Assembly: GCF_009928685.1 (NCBI RefSeq)
Contig: NZ_WWEO01000042.1
Coordinates: forward strand, 372,001-436,000
Source: Mucilaginibacter agri
GTDB taxonomy: Bacteria > Bacteroidota > Bacteroidia > Sphingobacteriales > Sphingobacteriaceae
Length of the DNA stretch: 64,000 nt
Direction of reading: 5' to 3'
Below are positions 17,535-26,451 of this stretch, one piece after another. The notes beneath the pieces were generated by a model. The model was given only the letters and a program-made list of their open reading frames with translations, was not told where the DNA came from and did not search any database. The translations under genes were made by a program, and so were the position numbers. How positions within the stretch are numbered: the stretch's first letter is position 1; every line of letters begins with the position of its first letter.

Positions 17535-19169
17535 TTATTTGGTTGCGAATATATCGCCTGTGTTCCAGGTTGGCCTTGCCGGGGCTTGTGCCACCAGGTA
17601 GCCGATCAGGAAGTTAAGCTGGGCGTATTTTTTGCCCGCCTCGAAATCAAAAATGCCATTAATATCGTCCTGCGGTTTGTGGTAGTATTTGGCGCGCCAT
17701 GTTGCTACAAAATCGTTCAGGTTGTTTTTGCCGTCGGCCGTTTTGCTGCCATATTTAATATGCAAGGCCGGGATACCTTGTAACACAAAACTATACTGAT
17801 CGCTGCGGGTAAAACGGGCCTGCTTGGGCTCCGGGTCGGGTTCAACGCTGAGGCCGAAATAATCTGCAGCTTGCGCCACCTGTTTCTCTAATGAAGAGTG
17901 CTCAGCACCCAGAGCGGTAACCGAAAGTAGCGGCGCGATAATAGTAGGCATATCGGTATTAACATCAGCTACTAAACTTTTAACCGGAACGGTAGGGTGT
18001 TTGGCAAAATAGTTAGAGCCCAGGTCGCCGAGTTCTTCACCTGTGACTAATACCACCAGTATCGAGCGCTTCGGTTTAATCTGAATGTTCTTATAAATCT
18101 TGGCAATGCTTAGCACACTGGCCACACCCGATGCATTATCATGAGCGCCATTGTAAATTGAATCGCCCTCGATAGCAGGGCCGATACCCAAATGATCTAA
18201 ATGCGCACTATGAATCACGTACTCATTCTTTAATTTAGGGTCAGAGCCTTCTATTTTACCAATAACGTTATAACTCATAATGTCTTCGTAAGTGGAGCTT
18301 AACGATGCGCTGGCACTTGCTTTTAATGCGAAGGAGGCCGGCGTTCCGGCTTTTAATTGCGGTAAAATCGTTTTAAGGTCCTTGTCTGCCTGACTTAGCA
18401 AAGCATTAAACAACGCATAATTAATAGAAGCGTATAAGCTCAATTGCTTAGAATAATAAGTGCGTGATACCGATACAGCGCCTTTATCGTCCATAATACT
18501 GTAAACGCCTCGGCTGATGTTTGCCATGCGCGCAGTAGAATCAGTAGATGCCATAATTACGCCCACCGCACCATGCTCGGCAGCAACCTTCAATATCTGG
18601 GAAGCGTTCATCACATGCGCCGATACTGAAGACTGGAATTTCTCCGGCGCGCCACGGGTAATGATCACAATTTTGCCTTTAACATCCATCCCGGCGTAAT
18701 CATCGTAGCCTAAACCTGGTTCGCTGATGCCGTAGCCAACAAATGCCAGCGGAGCATTTACGCTAACCTTTGGCAAAACTGGGTTAGGGTATATTACATA
18801 GTCCTTACCTTTTTTGATGTCAGTTGTGTTTGCAGGGCCATTGCTTAGGCTAAGGGCGGCATCGCCGATAAATGCTTTACGCAAACGTACTTTCTGCAGC
18901 CAGCTATTGCTCTCGCCAGCAGGTTTAACGTCGAGGGATTTTAACTGATCAACTACATAATCAACCGCCATTTGATAACCTTCTGTACCCGGGCCACGGC
19001 CTTTAAGTTTATCATCGGCCAGGTACGCTATGTGCGCCTTAATTTCGTCCGGGCTAACTGTATTAAGCGCCTGCTGTACGTTGGGGCTCAATTGTACTTG
19101 CTGTGCATAACCCGCTGCTGTTGCCAGCAAAAGCGAAATGCTGAATAAAGGTTTGTAAAGTTTGATCAT
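17535..19169 (-). CDS. Secreted M28 family metallopeptidase with PA domain insert
   Basis: 544 residues. Signal peptide about 1-22 (ends GYAQQ). A PA-domain-like insert covers about 130-260. M28 dinuclear zinc ligands: HSAHLDHLG (His about 320), NGAHDNASG (Asp about 345), VTGEELGDLGSNYF (catalytic Glu-Glu about 375), an Asp in VADVNTDMP, and a late His in IPALHIKYG. It is probably a periplasmic or secreted aminopeptidase degrading peptides. The start gives a clean signal peptide. No partner genes. Confidence 0.9.
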   Translation of the reverse strand: MIKLYKPLFSISLLLATAAGYAQQVQLSPNVQQALNTVSPDEIKAHIAYLADDKLKGRGPGTEGYQMAVDYVVDQLKSLDVKPAGESNSWLQKVRLRKAFIGDAALSLSNGPANTTDIKKGKDYVIYPNPVLPKVSVNAPLAFVGYGISEPGLGYDDYAGMDVKGKIVIITRGAPEKFQSSVSAHVMNASQILKVAAEHGAVGVIMASTDSTARMANISRGVYSIMDDKGAVSVSRTYYSKQLSLYASINYALFNALLSQADKDLKTILPQLKAGTPASFALKASASASLSSTYEDIMSYNVIGKIEGSDPKLKNEYVIHSAHLDHLGIGPAIEGDSIYNGAHDNASGVASVLSIAKIYKNIQIKPKRSILVVLVTGEELGDLGSNYFAKHPTVPVKSLVADVNTDMPTIIAPLLSVTALGAEHSSLEKQVAQAADYFGLSVEPDPEPKQARFTRSDQYSFVLQGIPALHIKYGSKTADGKNNLNDFVATWRAKYYHKPQDDINGIFDFEAGKKYAQLNFLIGYLVAQAPARPTWNTGDIFATK

Positions 19170-19374
19170 CGTTTACCTCAAAAAATTAAAGAAGGCCAAT
19201 GTATTAACAATGCTTTTTGCACACAAATATTTATCGATAATGTTACCGGCAGGGTAATAGGCTATAATTTAAAGGCATCGCCTATGAACTTTTACTGGAC
19301 TACCTTGTTTTTAATTTCTGGCTGACGAACAAAGCCCATCTGTAATTTATTTTTGAATATCGCTTTAAAGATAA

Positions 19375-19785
19375 ATGCTTAACCCAATGGATATCACGTA
19401 TAAAACCGACGTTAAACCTACAACACAGCAAATTATAGACCTGTACAACAGTGCTGGTTTAAAACGCCCCACAGAGGATGCCGATCGTATTGGTAAGATA
19501 TACGAAAATTCAAATTTGGTGATTACTGCCTGGGATGGTGATCTGTTGGTAGGTGTGTCGCGCACTATAACAGACTTTTATTACACGGCTTACCTGGCAG
19601 ATCTGGCTATAAAGTTAGAATATCAAAAGGAAGGAATTGGCAAAAAACTGGTGGCCCTTACTAAAGAGACCTTGGGCGACCAATGTATGATGCTGCTTTT
19701 ATCAGCACCAACTGCTATGGAATATTATCCGAAAATTGGGATGGATACCGTTAATAACGGCTTTATCATCCAACGTAAAAAGTAA
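19375..19785 (+). CDS. GNAT family N-acetyltransferase
   Basis: 136 residues, a single GNAT domain. The acetyl-CoA-binding loop is in YQKEGIGKKLVALTKE (about 81-96, matching the Q/RxxGxG/A signature). The preceding beta strand DLAIKLE and the C-terminal block LLSAPTAMEYYPKIGM are also typical. The acceptor substrate is unknown. ATG 19375 is used; ATG 19387 (MDITYKTD) is an alternative. It converges with the efflux pump gene across a shared terminator. Confidence 0.85.
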   Translation: MLNPMDITYKTDVKPTTQQIIDLYNSAGLKRPTEDADRIGKIYENSNLVITAWDGDLLVGVSRTITDFYYTAYLADLAIKLEYQKEGIGKKLVALTKETLGDQCMMLLLSAPTAMEYYPKIGMDTVNNGFIIQRKK

Positions 19786-19813
19786 ACGTACGTTCTTTAT
19801 ATAGTCAGTTAGG

Positions 19814-19845
19814 GCAAAGGCCTCCCGCGTTGGGGAGGCCTTTGC
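19814..19845. terminator. Bidirectional terminator between GNAT and efflux pump genes
   Basis: 13-bp perfect arms 19814-19826 and 19833-19845 (core GCAAAGGCCTCCC) with a 6-base loop. It sits between convergent genes and serves both. Confidence 0.85.
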
Positions 19846-19864
19846 TGTTTGTATATTAACACAA

Positions 19865-21298
19865 TTATAATGCACCCTTATTACTGTCTGTTTTTTTGAA
19901 GATAGCGAGCAGTATAAATACAGCGAGGGCGTAACCCATCAGGCAAAACAGGGCGGCATGATAACCGGCATCGAAACTGCCTTGTTTGTGTAGCACGTAG
20001 AAAAATACCCCGCCAATCATACTTACACCTAAGGCCGACGAAAATTGCTGTACGGTGGAGTAGACACCGCTGGCCACACCAGCTTGTTCGTGCGGAACGT
20101 CTTTAAGTGCGATTTTAAGGAATGAGGGTACAAGCAAACCGGCTCCCAAACCATAAAGTAAAAACGCCGCAATAATAGCTGCAAACGGGAACGTATCTCT
20201 GAACCAGATGTATTGGATGGCGAAAGATGCAATGAGTAGTAAACATGCTACCTGCAATATCCACGGCCCAAACTTCGACCCGTTTTTGATAGACCAGTGC
20301 GATGAGAACATAAAGGCAATGCCCAATATTATAAAATAAGAAGCCGATGTTAACGGAGCTACATGGTGCCCGGTTTGCAGAAACAACGCACACGACAGCA
20401 GGAATGCGCTAAACAGTGCAAAGTAAAAGAATACCATCCCCAAGCCTAAATTAAAGCTTCTTATCTTGAATAGGTGTAAAGGCACCAATGCGCTTTTACT
20501 CTTTTTAACCCGGATATATTGGTGTCGAATAAACGCGAATAGAATCACAAATGCTATAGCCAATAACTCAAATGTCCAGGTTGGCCAGCCTAATTCACGA
20601 CCTTGAATGATAGGATAGATGAGCGCTGATAGTCCGGCTGTTAGCAGAAGTACGCCGCCTATGTCAAAGTTAGCTTTCCTGGTAAGTTTAGATTCCGGAA
20701 TGTAGAATGTTGCCATCGTAACGGCCAATATACCTATGGGCACGTTAATCAGGAAAATCATGCGCCAAGGCTCGCTCATCCAATGAACAGTGACAAAATA
20801 TCCACCCAAAAACTGACCCATTACCGAAGCAATACCCAATGTAATACCATAATATCCTAGTGCCTTGCTACGGAAACTGCCGTGTTTAAAGTTAAGTTGA
20901 ATTAGCGTAACCGTTTGCGGCACGGCAAACCCTGCAGCAATACCTTGTAAAAAACGGAAAACGATTAGCTGTTCAATAGTAGCCGCATAACCGCACAGGG
21001 CCGAAGCAAGTGTGAAAACCAGCAAGCCCAACATAAATACTTTTTTACGGCCAAAGTGATCACCGGCACGGCTGCCTGTAATTAAGAATACAGAGTAGCC
21101 CACCAGATAGGAGGCAATAATACCCTGAACCGCGGCATCTGACGCCTTAAAATATTCCTGAATAGTGGGCAAGCTTACGTTCATGATAAAAACATCTATC
21201 ACGGTAATAAGCGGAGCCAGTAATATTGTGAAGAGGATAAGCCATGGAAATTTCTCTGTATCCGTAACCGGAGTAGAGACAGACAAGTCTGTTTGCAT
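19865..21298 (-). CDS. MFS drug efflux transporter, DHA2 (EmrB/QacA) family
   Basis: 477 residues with about 14 predicted membrane helices. Antiporter hallmarks: motif A in GSRAGDHFGRKKVFMLG (loop 2-3, about 76-92), motif B/C-like RFLQGIAAGFAVPQTVTLIQ, motif D1-like VIDVFIMNVSLPTIQEYF, and the GLGAGLLVPSFLKIALKDVP block in the second half. It would export drugs or other amphiphiles by proton antiport in the inner membrane. It follows tetR by 41 bases on the same strand. A copy of the tetR promoter palindrome lies in codons 3-7, so expression is probably under that repressor at two points. Substrate unknown. Confidence 0.92.
   Translation of the reverse strand: MQTDLSVSTPVTDTEKFPWLILFTILLAPLITVIDVFIMNVSLPTIQEYFKASDAAVQGIIASYLVGYSVFLITGSRAGDHFGRKKVFMLGLLVFTLASALCGYAATIEQLIVFRFLQGIAAGFAVPQTVTLIQLNFKHGSFRSKALGYYGITLGIASVMGQFLGGYFVTVHWMSEPWRMIFLINVPIGILAVTMATFYIPESKLTRKANFDIGGVLLLTAGLSALIYPIIQGRELGWPTWTFELLAIAFVILFAFIRHQYIRVKKSKSALVPLHLFKIRSFNLGLGMVFFYFALFSAFLLSCALFLQTGHHVAPLTSASYFIILGIAFMFSSHWSIKNGSKFGPWILQVACLLLIASFAIQYIWFRDTFPFAAIIAAFLLYGLGAGLLVPSFLKIALKDVPHEQAGVASGVYSTVQQFSSALGVSMIGGVFFYVLHKQGSFDAGYHAALFCLMGYALAVFILLAIFKKTDSNKGAL
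21279..21292 (-). promoter_or_regulatory. Palindromic operator copy inside the efflux pump coding start
   Basis: ACAGACAAGTCTGT is identical in all 14 bases to the palindrome upstream of tetR (21943-21956). It covers codons 3-7 of the pump gene. Arms ACAGAC/GTCTGT are perfect around AA. Confidence 0.7.
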
Positions 21299-21339
21299 AA
21301 ATATTTAAGTTAAAGTGATAGATAATTAATGGTGAATTT

Positions 21340-21912
21340 TTAAACGGTTTGAAGCAAATGCGCTACTACCTTTTTAGAGTCGTCGAGTGGTTGAGAGGTA
21401 TTGAACAGCGTTGATTGTAATACAGCACCTTCCGAAAGATTGAATATCATCCCGGTCATTTTGTTGAGTGCATCTTCGGGAAATGGATCTTTAATAACTT
21501 CCAACTGTTCGGCAATAAAAGCCTTAATAGTGTTCTTATGTGTCCTAATAATATCGGCCGAACTCTCATCTAGGTTAGGCAGCTCATAAACTACACGCGA
21601 AAATGTACAACCTTTATAATGATTTTTCTCCAGGCGTTTTTTTCTAAAGTCGAAAAACGCAAGTAGTTTTTCTTTGCCATCAGGCACGTCTTTGGTAAAA
21701 TCTGCAATTTCGGTTGCCCACTGGGTTTTATGTGTTTGCAGATATTCGTTCAACAAAAGCTCTTTAGACGCGAAGTGTTGGTACAGGCTCGACTTGGCAA
21801 TTTGGGCTTCCTCAATAATTTGGTTTATACCTGTTGCCTGGTAGCCCTGTTCATAAAACAAACGGCATGCCGTGTTCATGATCCTTTCTTTAACTCCTAC
21901 CTGATCTTTCAT
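21340..21912 (-). CDS. TetR/AcrR family transcriptional repressor
   Basis: 190 residues. The N-terminal HTH (about 8-55) contains IMNTACRLFYEQGYQATGIN and IAKSSLYQHFASKELLLNEY, the TetR recognition-helix signature. The C-terminal ligand domain resembles TetR_C_11/YcdC-like regulators. It is transcribed ahead of the DHA2 pump, which it probably represses along with itself. The -7 box TACATTTG (21917-21924, minus strand) ends 4 bases from the ATG, predicting a leaderless transcript, and the palindrome at 21943-21956 covers the -33 region. The ligand is unknown. Confidence 0.92.
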   Translation of the reverse strand: MKDQVGVKERIMNTACRLFYEQGYQATGINQIIEEAQIAKSSLYQHFASKELLLNEYLQTHKTQWATEIADFTKDVPDGKEKLLAFFDFRKKRLEKNHYKGCTFSRVVYELPNLDESSADIIRTHKNTIKAFIAEQLEVIKDPFPEDALNKMTGMIFNLSEGAVLQSTLFNTSQPLDDSKKVVAHLLQTV

Positions 21913-21916
21913 AATA

Positions 21917-21924
21917 CAAATGTA
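21917..21924 (-). promoter_or_regulatory. -7 promoter element (TACATTTG) of tetR
   Basis: Minus-strand TACATTTG matches TAnnTTTG. 19 bases upstream is TCTG, which is part of the operator palindrome and approximates the -33 TTTG. Confidence 0.6.
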
Positions 21925-21942
21925 TAAATGGAATTTAATAAA

Positions 21943-21956
21943 ACAGACAAGTCTGT
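21943..21956 (-). promoter_or_regulatory. TetR operator palindrome upstream of tetR
   Basis: ACAGACAAGTCTGT has 6-bp perfect arms around AA and overlaps the inferred -33 box of tetR. An identical copy lies within the start of the pump gene (21279-21292). Confidence 0.75.
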
Positions 21957-22149
21957 CTTTTTTTAAATCATCTTACGGTCATTTAAAAACAGTTCATATT
22001 TTTCATATCATAATTAAGGGTTTTCAGCTCGGTAAACACTCTATGCTAGTGCTGCAGGCACGGTGAAGATGCAAGTGTTATCATATTCTGTATCAGATTT
22101 ATAATGTACTCTTAAAAAGCTTTTGTAAGTTTAGTTCCCAAACCCAATT

Positions 22150-23325
22150 ATGCAAAAACTATCCAACCGCCTTTTATCAATAGATGTGCTGCGTGCCGTT
22201 ACCATGTTCCTCATGATATTTGTTAACGACCTATACCTTACAAAAAATATTCCCCTTTGGATAGATCACGCTGATGGCAATGCCGATGCCCTTGGTTTTG
22301 CTGACATTATTTTTCCTGCTTTCTTATTTATACTTGGGCTGTCGTTGCCTTTTGCCATCAACAGCAGGATTAAGAAGGGCGAATCGACGATGCAGATTCT
22401 TGCCTATATCCTGAGTCGTAGTGCGGCCTTATTGATAATGGGTTTTTATCATGTTAATCTCGAAGAGTATAATTCAAAGTCGGCTTTAATACCGGCGGCA
22501 GCATGGGCGCTTATTATAACAACAGCGTTTTTTCTCATCTGGCTGGATTATCCGGAGACAATAAAGAAGTCCACTAAGCATACACTCATCGGCTTCGGTA
22601 TAGTTTTGCTGATTGCCATGGCTGCCATTTATAAAGGCGGCACACCCGAGCACCCGGTCTGGATGCAAACTTCATGGTGGGGTATACTGGGTATTATCGG
22701 ATGGTCGTACCTGGTATGTGCGCTTATCTACTTTGCATCTAAGGGTAATATGGCGGTACTTGCCTGCGCTTTAGCTGTATTTGTGGCAATAAATATTGCT
22801 AACCATACCGGCATTCTACCCGATCAGTTATGGGTTATAGGCGATGGCTCGGCAATGGCTTTAACCATGGGCGGTGTAATTATTTCGCGTTTGTATACCC
22901 GTTGGATGGGAGAGGGTAAAGCTGTTAGGGTAAGCACGGCTTTTCTGATTATAGGTGTGCTGCTCATTGCTGCAGGCTTACTCATTCGTCCTTATGCAGA
23001 TGGTATCTCCAAAATCCGTTCTACACCGGCCTGGGTGTTTATCTGCTCGGGTATTACTATACTAGTGTTTAACCTGTTTATATATGTGGTAGATATCCAG
23101 GGTAAAAAGAATCTGTTTAAAACCATCCGGCCGGCTGGTACCAGTACGCTTACCTGTTACCTGATACCTTACTATTGGGTGTTTCTTTTAAAGCTTTTTC
23201 ATCTTAAATACGCTTACGTTATTAATAACGGCGCGGTAGGTTTACTGCGTGCAGTTATTGTATCGCTGGTAACCATATTGCTGGTGGGTTTAATGGAGAA
23301 AAAGCATTTGCGCCTTAAGATCTGA
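22150..23325 (+). CDS. DUF5009 / heparan-alpha-glucosaminide N-acetyltransferase-like membrane protein
   Basis: 391 residues with about 10-11 membrane helices. The N-terminus LSIDVLRAVTMFLMIFVNDL, followed by FADIIFPAFLFILGLSLPFA, is the signature of the HGSNAT/YeiB/DUF5009 group, transmembrane acyltransferases that move acetyl groups across the membrane onto amino sugars. Thirty-eight bases downstream on the same strand is a secreted chitinase, so the pair may be an operon for amino-sugar polymer use: chitin hydrolysis outside, glucosamine acetylation at the membrane. The acyltransferase activity of bacterial members is mostly predicted, so the specific role here is inference. Confidence 0.78.
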   Translation: MQKLSNRLLSIDVLRAVTMFLMIFVNDLYLTKNIPLWIDHADGNADALGFADIIFPAFLFILGLSLPFAINSRIKKGESTMQILAYILSRSAALLIMGFYHVNLEEYNSKSALIPAAAWALIITTAFFLIWLDYPETIKKSTKHTLIGFGIVLLIAMAAIYKGGTPEHPVWMQTSWWGILGIIGWSYLVCALIYFASKGNMAVLACALAVFVAINIANHTGILPDQLWVIGDGSAMALTMGGVIISRLYTRWMGEGKAVRVSTAFLIIGVLLIAAGLLIRPYADGISKIRSTPAWVFICSGITILVFNLFIYVVDIQGKKNLFKTIRPAGTSTLTCYLIPYYWVFLLKLFHLKYAYVINNGAVGLLRAVIVSLVTILLVGLMEKKHLRLKI

Positions 23326-23363
23326 TTATATTACAATACTCTAAACCACGTTAATAATACAAT

Positions 23364-24509
23364 ATGCCCTTATTAAAAAAACTTGTTCCGATGAGTTTGC
23401 TTGTTGCAACCCTGATCGGTTTGATTTGTCCGGCTAAAGCTCAAAGTAATAAGAAAAGTAAATACGTGGTTATTGGCTACGTTGGTGGTTACAAAGGTTT
23501 GTTTGATACCAGCATGGTAAACGCTACCAAGCTAACCCATATTAATTATGCTTTTGTTGATGTGCAGCATAACCGCGCCTGGCTTAGGCACCGTAAAACC
23601 GATACCATCAATTTTAAGAATCTCTTGAAGCTTAAGAAGGTAAATCCGAGCCTCAAGGTACTGATCTCTATTGGTGGCTGGACCTGGAGTGGAAATTTCT
23701 CCGATGCGGCTCTGAGCGATACATCGCGCAAGGCTTTCGCCGAAAGTGCTGTCGATATCCTGCGGAAGTATAACCTGGACGGAATTGATATTGACTGGGA
23801 ATATCCTGCCGACAAAGGAAATGGTAACATACACCGTTTGGAAGATAAGCAAAACTATACCCTTATGTTTAAGGCCTTACGCGAAGAACTGGATGGGCTT
23901 GAAAAAGAAACAGGCAAGAAATTATTGCTTACTGCCGCAGTGGGTGGCTTTAAACGATTTTTACAGCAAACTGAAATGGATAAAGCTGCTAAATATCTCG
24001 ACTATGTGAACATGATGACTTACGACTATTTTCAGGATAGCCTTGGCATTGCCGTACATCATACCAATTTGTATGCTTCTAAAAAATATAATACCCGCGA
24101 TGATGCAGATGAGGCGGTCAAAAACTTTGTTGAAGCCGGCGTGCCGATCTCGAAGTTAGTGATGGGCATTGCTCTTTATGGCCGTTCCTCATCAGTTAGT
24201 GATGTTAAACAATATGGTTTAGGGATGAAAACCGTGCAGCACATGCGAGGCGGTGGCTACACCTATTTAAAAGATAGCCTGATAAACAAAAGCGGGTTTA
24301 AGTATTATCGCGATCGCGACGCTATGGCCTCGTACTTGTTTAACCCACTTACCAAACAGTTTATTTCTTATGACGACGAGTGGTCGGTCGCTAAAAAGTG
24401 CAACTATGTGGTGAAGTATAAAATGGCCGGGATAATGTTTTGGGAATATGCCGATGACAAAAAGGAATACCTCATTAATACGGTAGACCGTAGTTTGAAA
24501 GTGCGTTAG
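23364..24509 (+). CDS. Glycoside hydrolase family 18 chitinase
   Basis: 381 residues. Signal peptide about 1-27 (ends AKAQ). GH18 catalytic signature DGIDIDWEYP (about 138-147, DxxDxDxE; Glu about 145 is the acid). Upstream strand LKVLISIGGWTW, later NMMTYDYF (Tyr/Asp of the substrate-assisted mechanism) and the C-terminal GIMFWEYADD are all conserved. It hydrolyses beta-1,4 links in chitin or related GlcNAc polymers, probably in the periplasm or outside the cell. It lies 38 bases after the HGSNAT-like gene and converges with the GH30-like gene (13-base gap), so glycan degradation genes cluster here. Confidence 0.93.
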   Translation: MPLLKKLVPMSLLVATLIGLICPAKAQSNKKSKYVVIGYVGGYKGLFDTSMVNATKLTHINYAFVDVQHNRAWLRHRKTDTINFKNLLKLKKVNPSLKVLISIGGWTWSGNFSDAALSDTSRKAFAESAVDILRKYNLDGIDIDWEYPADKGNGNIHRLEDKQNYTLMFKALREELDGLEKETGKKLLLTAAVGGFKRFLQQTEMDKAAKYLDYVNMMTYDYFQDSLGIAVHHTNLYASKKYNTRDDADEAVKNFVEAGVPISKLVMGIALYGRSSSVSDVKQYGLGMKTVQHMRGGGYTYLKDSLINKSGFKYYRDRDAMASYLFNPLTKQFISYDDEWSVAKKCNYVVKYKMAGIMFWEYADDKKEYLINTVDRSLKVR

Positions 24510-24522
24510 TTAACCTAATACT

Positions 24523-26451
24523 CTACTCGGTAATTAAACTTGCAAAACAAACCTCTGGTACGGTAAAGCTCGCTTTTCCATTTACTATCTTAATATTCGA
24601 CTTCTTTTTCATAGATAGTTTTTTAGAGGTGATATAAAGCACCAGCTTTTTACCGGTTGCCGGGATACCCGAAACTACTATATCGCGCTTGGGGCCGTTG
24701 TTTACCAGATGCACCGCTACATCTGGCGTTTGCTTGTTGGCCAATGCAGCACAGGTAATATTCGGCGCATCAGCTTTGGAACCTATTGCATATACGTTTT
24801 TAGGGGTTGATGCCAGTTGTTTTAAGTTCCAAAAACGCTGGCCGGGATGCAAGGGTTCGTTATTGCCAAAAATGCCGCCACCAATTAATGGCGAATAATC
24901 GGCGGTAAGTTGCCATTGTAAGATGCTTACAGGTTGGCAAATGGACAAAAGGCGCATATAAAGGTTGATCTCTTCAATAGCATATACCTGCTCCTGAAAA
25001 ATGTCGGGGTAGTTCCAGGCTGCGGCATCAATACTGCCCTCACCAACTATGAGGGGCATGTCGATCTTTTTGGCAGCATCGGCCCATTTTTGTAAAGTAG
25101 GGGTGTCCCAACCGCGCCACGAGTGAAAGGATACTGCGCCGATATATTGCTTTGCATCCGGATCATTTAGTGCGGGATAAATAAATTCGTAGGTGGTGGC
25201 ATCGGAATTATCGCCTAATAACATTTTGGTTTTTAGTCCCCGGGATACGAAATAAGCGCCTAACCCTTTAATCAGTTCGTTGTGCTCTTTGCCGGTAACA
25301 CGGATGTTGATGCCCAGGTCCGATTCGTTGAAGGAAAACAGCGTTACATCCACCCCAAAATTGCTTTTTAAGTATACAATGTAGTCGGCTATAGATTTGT
25401 AAGTGGTCTGTATGTTTTGGTAATTAAGCGGGTTGCCCCATTGCTCGCCCGGCTTTGGGCGCGATTTAGGCTCGCCAATAATAGCCCACTTGGGTGCATT
25501 CCACGACGTAAGGATAATTGGCATGCCGATTTTTTGCAACCGCTGCGCCATCTCCATCGATGCTTTCACATGAGGATTGAGGGTGGTATTAGGATCTTGT
25601 TTTAACGGGTCGCTGTTTTCATCAGGCTGCCATTGTGCAAAGGGCATTTCTACCCGTCCCCATGCCACACGCATATTATCTAAACAATAATCAATAACCT
25701 GCGGATCTGTTTTAGGGTTCTGCAACCTGAAATTACCGCCAAAGCCCTCAAATATCCGGCCCTGGTTCGCGGCATCCAATTGAATGTTCACCGGGTTGCG
25801 GTTTATTTCGCCGTCCACCGTTAATGTAAGTTCATGGCTGGCAGTTTGTCCGGTAGTCATATTGCCTGTTTGAACGGGCACCAATAGCGCAAAGCTGTTA
25901 TCAGACTTTTCTATGATTATGGAGGTTGGCTCATCTAACGATAATTTTATTTGTTGGTTGCCAGCGCTAAACAATACTTCCTTTGCTGTACTGTTTAGTG
26001 CAGAGAGGGGAGAAGGCGATGCACCATTTACAGACATTGTGCTGTATGAAGCGGGTAATTTTAGCTTGAAATATACCCCTTGTATAGCTTCATCTTTTTT
26101 GGCTGTAACTGTTAGGTTGATGTTTGCTTTGCCGTTGCCCGCCTCGGTAACGGTTTCTGACAATATTAAGCTATCAATCGCGGTGTTTACGATCTGACTT
26201 TTGCCGGCTCGTGTGTATTTAGGTTGTTGCTCTTCTTTACGGGTTTCTGTAGCATTTTTTTCGCTTTTCCAAACAACACTTATGGCCGATTCAAATTCAA
26301 ATAGCTGTCCGCTCTTACGTATACCGGTTAAATTTCCCCAGGGCTGTAGCTCGGCCTGGGCATTGGCTGTTTGAGCCAGCGCAATTATTGCGGTTGCTAG
26401 CAAAGCATGACGCATAAAGCGAAAAGTGTTGAATTTGATGTGGTTGATCAT
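24523..26451 (-). CDS. Secreted glycoside hydrolase, GH30-like (clan GH-A)
   Basis: 642 residues from the ATG at 26451. Upstream in-frame ATG 26520 would add a second hydrophobic stretch and is disfavoured; ATG 26415 also gives a valid signal peptide. An N-terminal beta-rich domain of about 200 residues precedes the (beta/alpha)8 core beginning FEGFGGNFRLQNP (about 230; the GFGG turn is a GH30 hallmark). Acid/base Glu lies in FSFNESDLG (about 372) and nucleophile Glu in LIVGEGSID (about 470). A C-terminal beta-sandwich is expected at about 555-642. Family substrates include glucosylceramide, beta-1,6-glucan and xylan; which applies here is not decidable. It converges with the chitinase gene. 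Confidence 0.82.
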   Translation of the reverse strand: MINHIKFNTFRFMRHALLATAIIALAQTANAQAELQPWGNLTGIRKSGQLFEFESAISVVWKSEKNATETRKEEQQPKYTRAGKSQIVNTAIDSLILSETVTEAGNGKANINLTVTAKKDEAIQGVYFKLKLPASYSTMSVNGASPSPLSALNSTAKEVLFSAGNQQIKLSLDEPTSIIIEKSDNSFALLVPVQTGNMTTGQTASHELTLTVDGEINRNPVNIQLDAANQGRIFEGFGGNFRLQNPKTDPQVIDYCLDNMRVAWGRVEMPFAQWQPDENSDPLKQDPNTTLNPHVKASMEMAQRLQKIGMPIILTSWNAPKWAIIGEPKSRPKPGEQWGNPLNYQNIQTTYKSIADYIVYLKSNFGVDVTLFSFNESDLGINIRVTGKEHNELIKGLGAYFVSRGLKTKMLLGDNSDATTYEFIYPALNDPDAKQYIGAVSFHSWRGWDTPTLQKWADAAKKIDMPLIVGEGSIDAAAWNYPDIFQEQVYAIEEINLYMRLLSICQPVSILQWQLTADYSPLIGGGIFGNNEPLHPGQRFWNLKQLASTPKNVYAIGSKADAPNITCAALANKQTPDVAVHLVNNGPKRDIVVSGIPATGKKLVLYITSKKLSMKKKSNIKIVNGKASFTVPEVCFASLITE

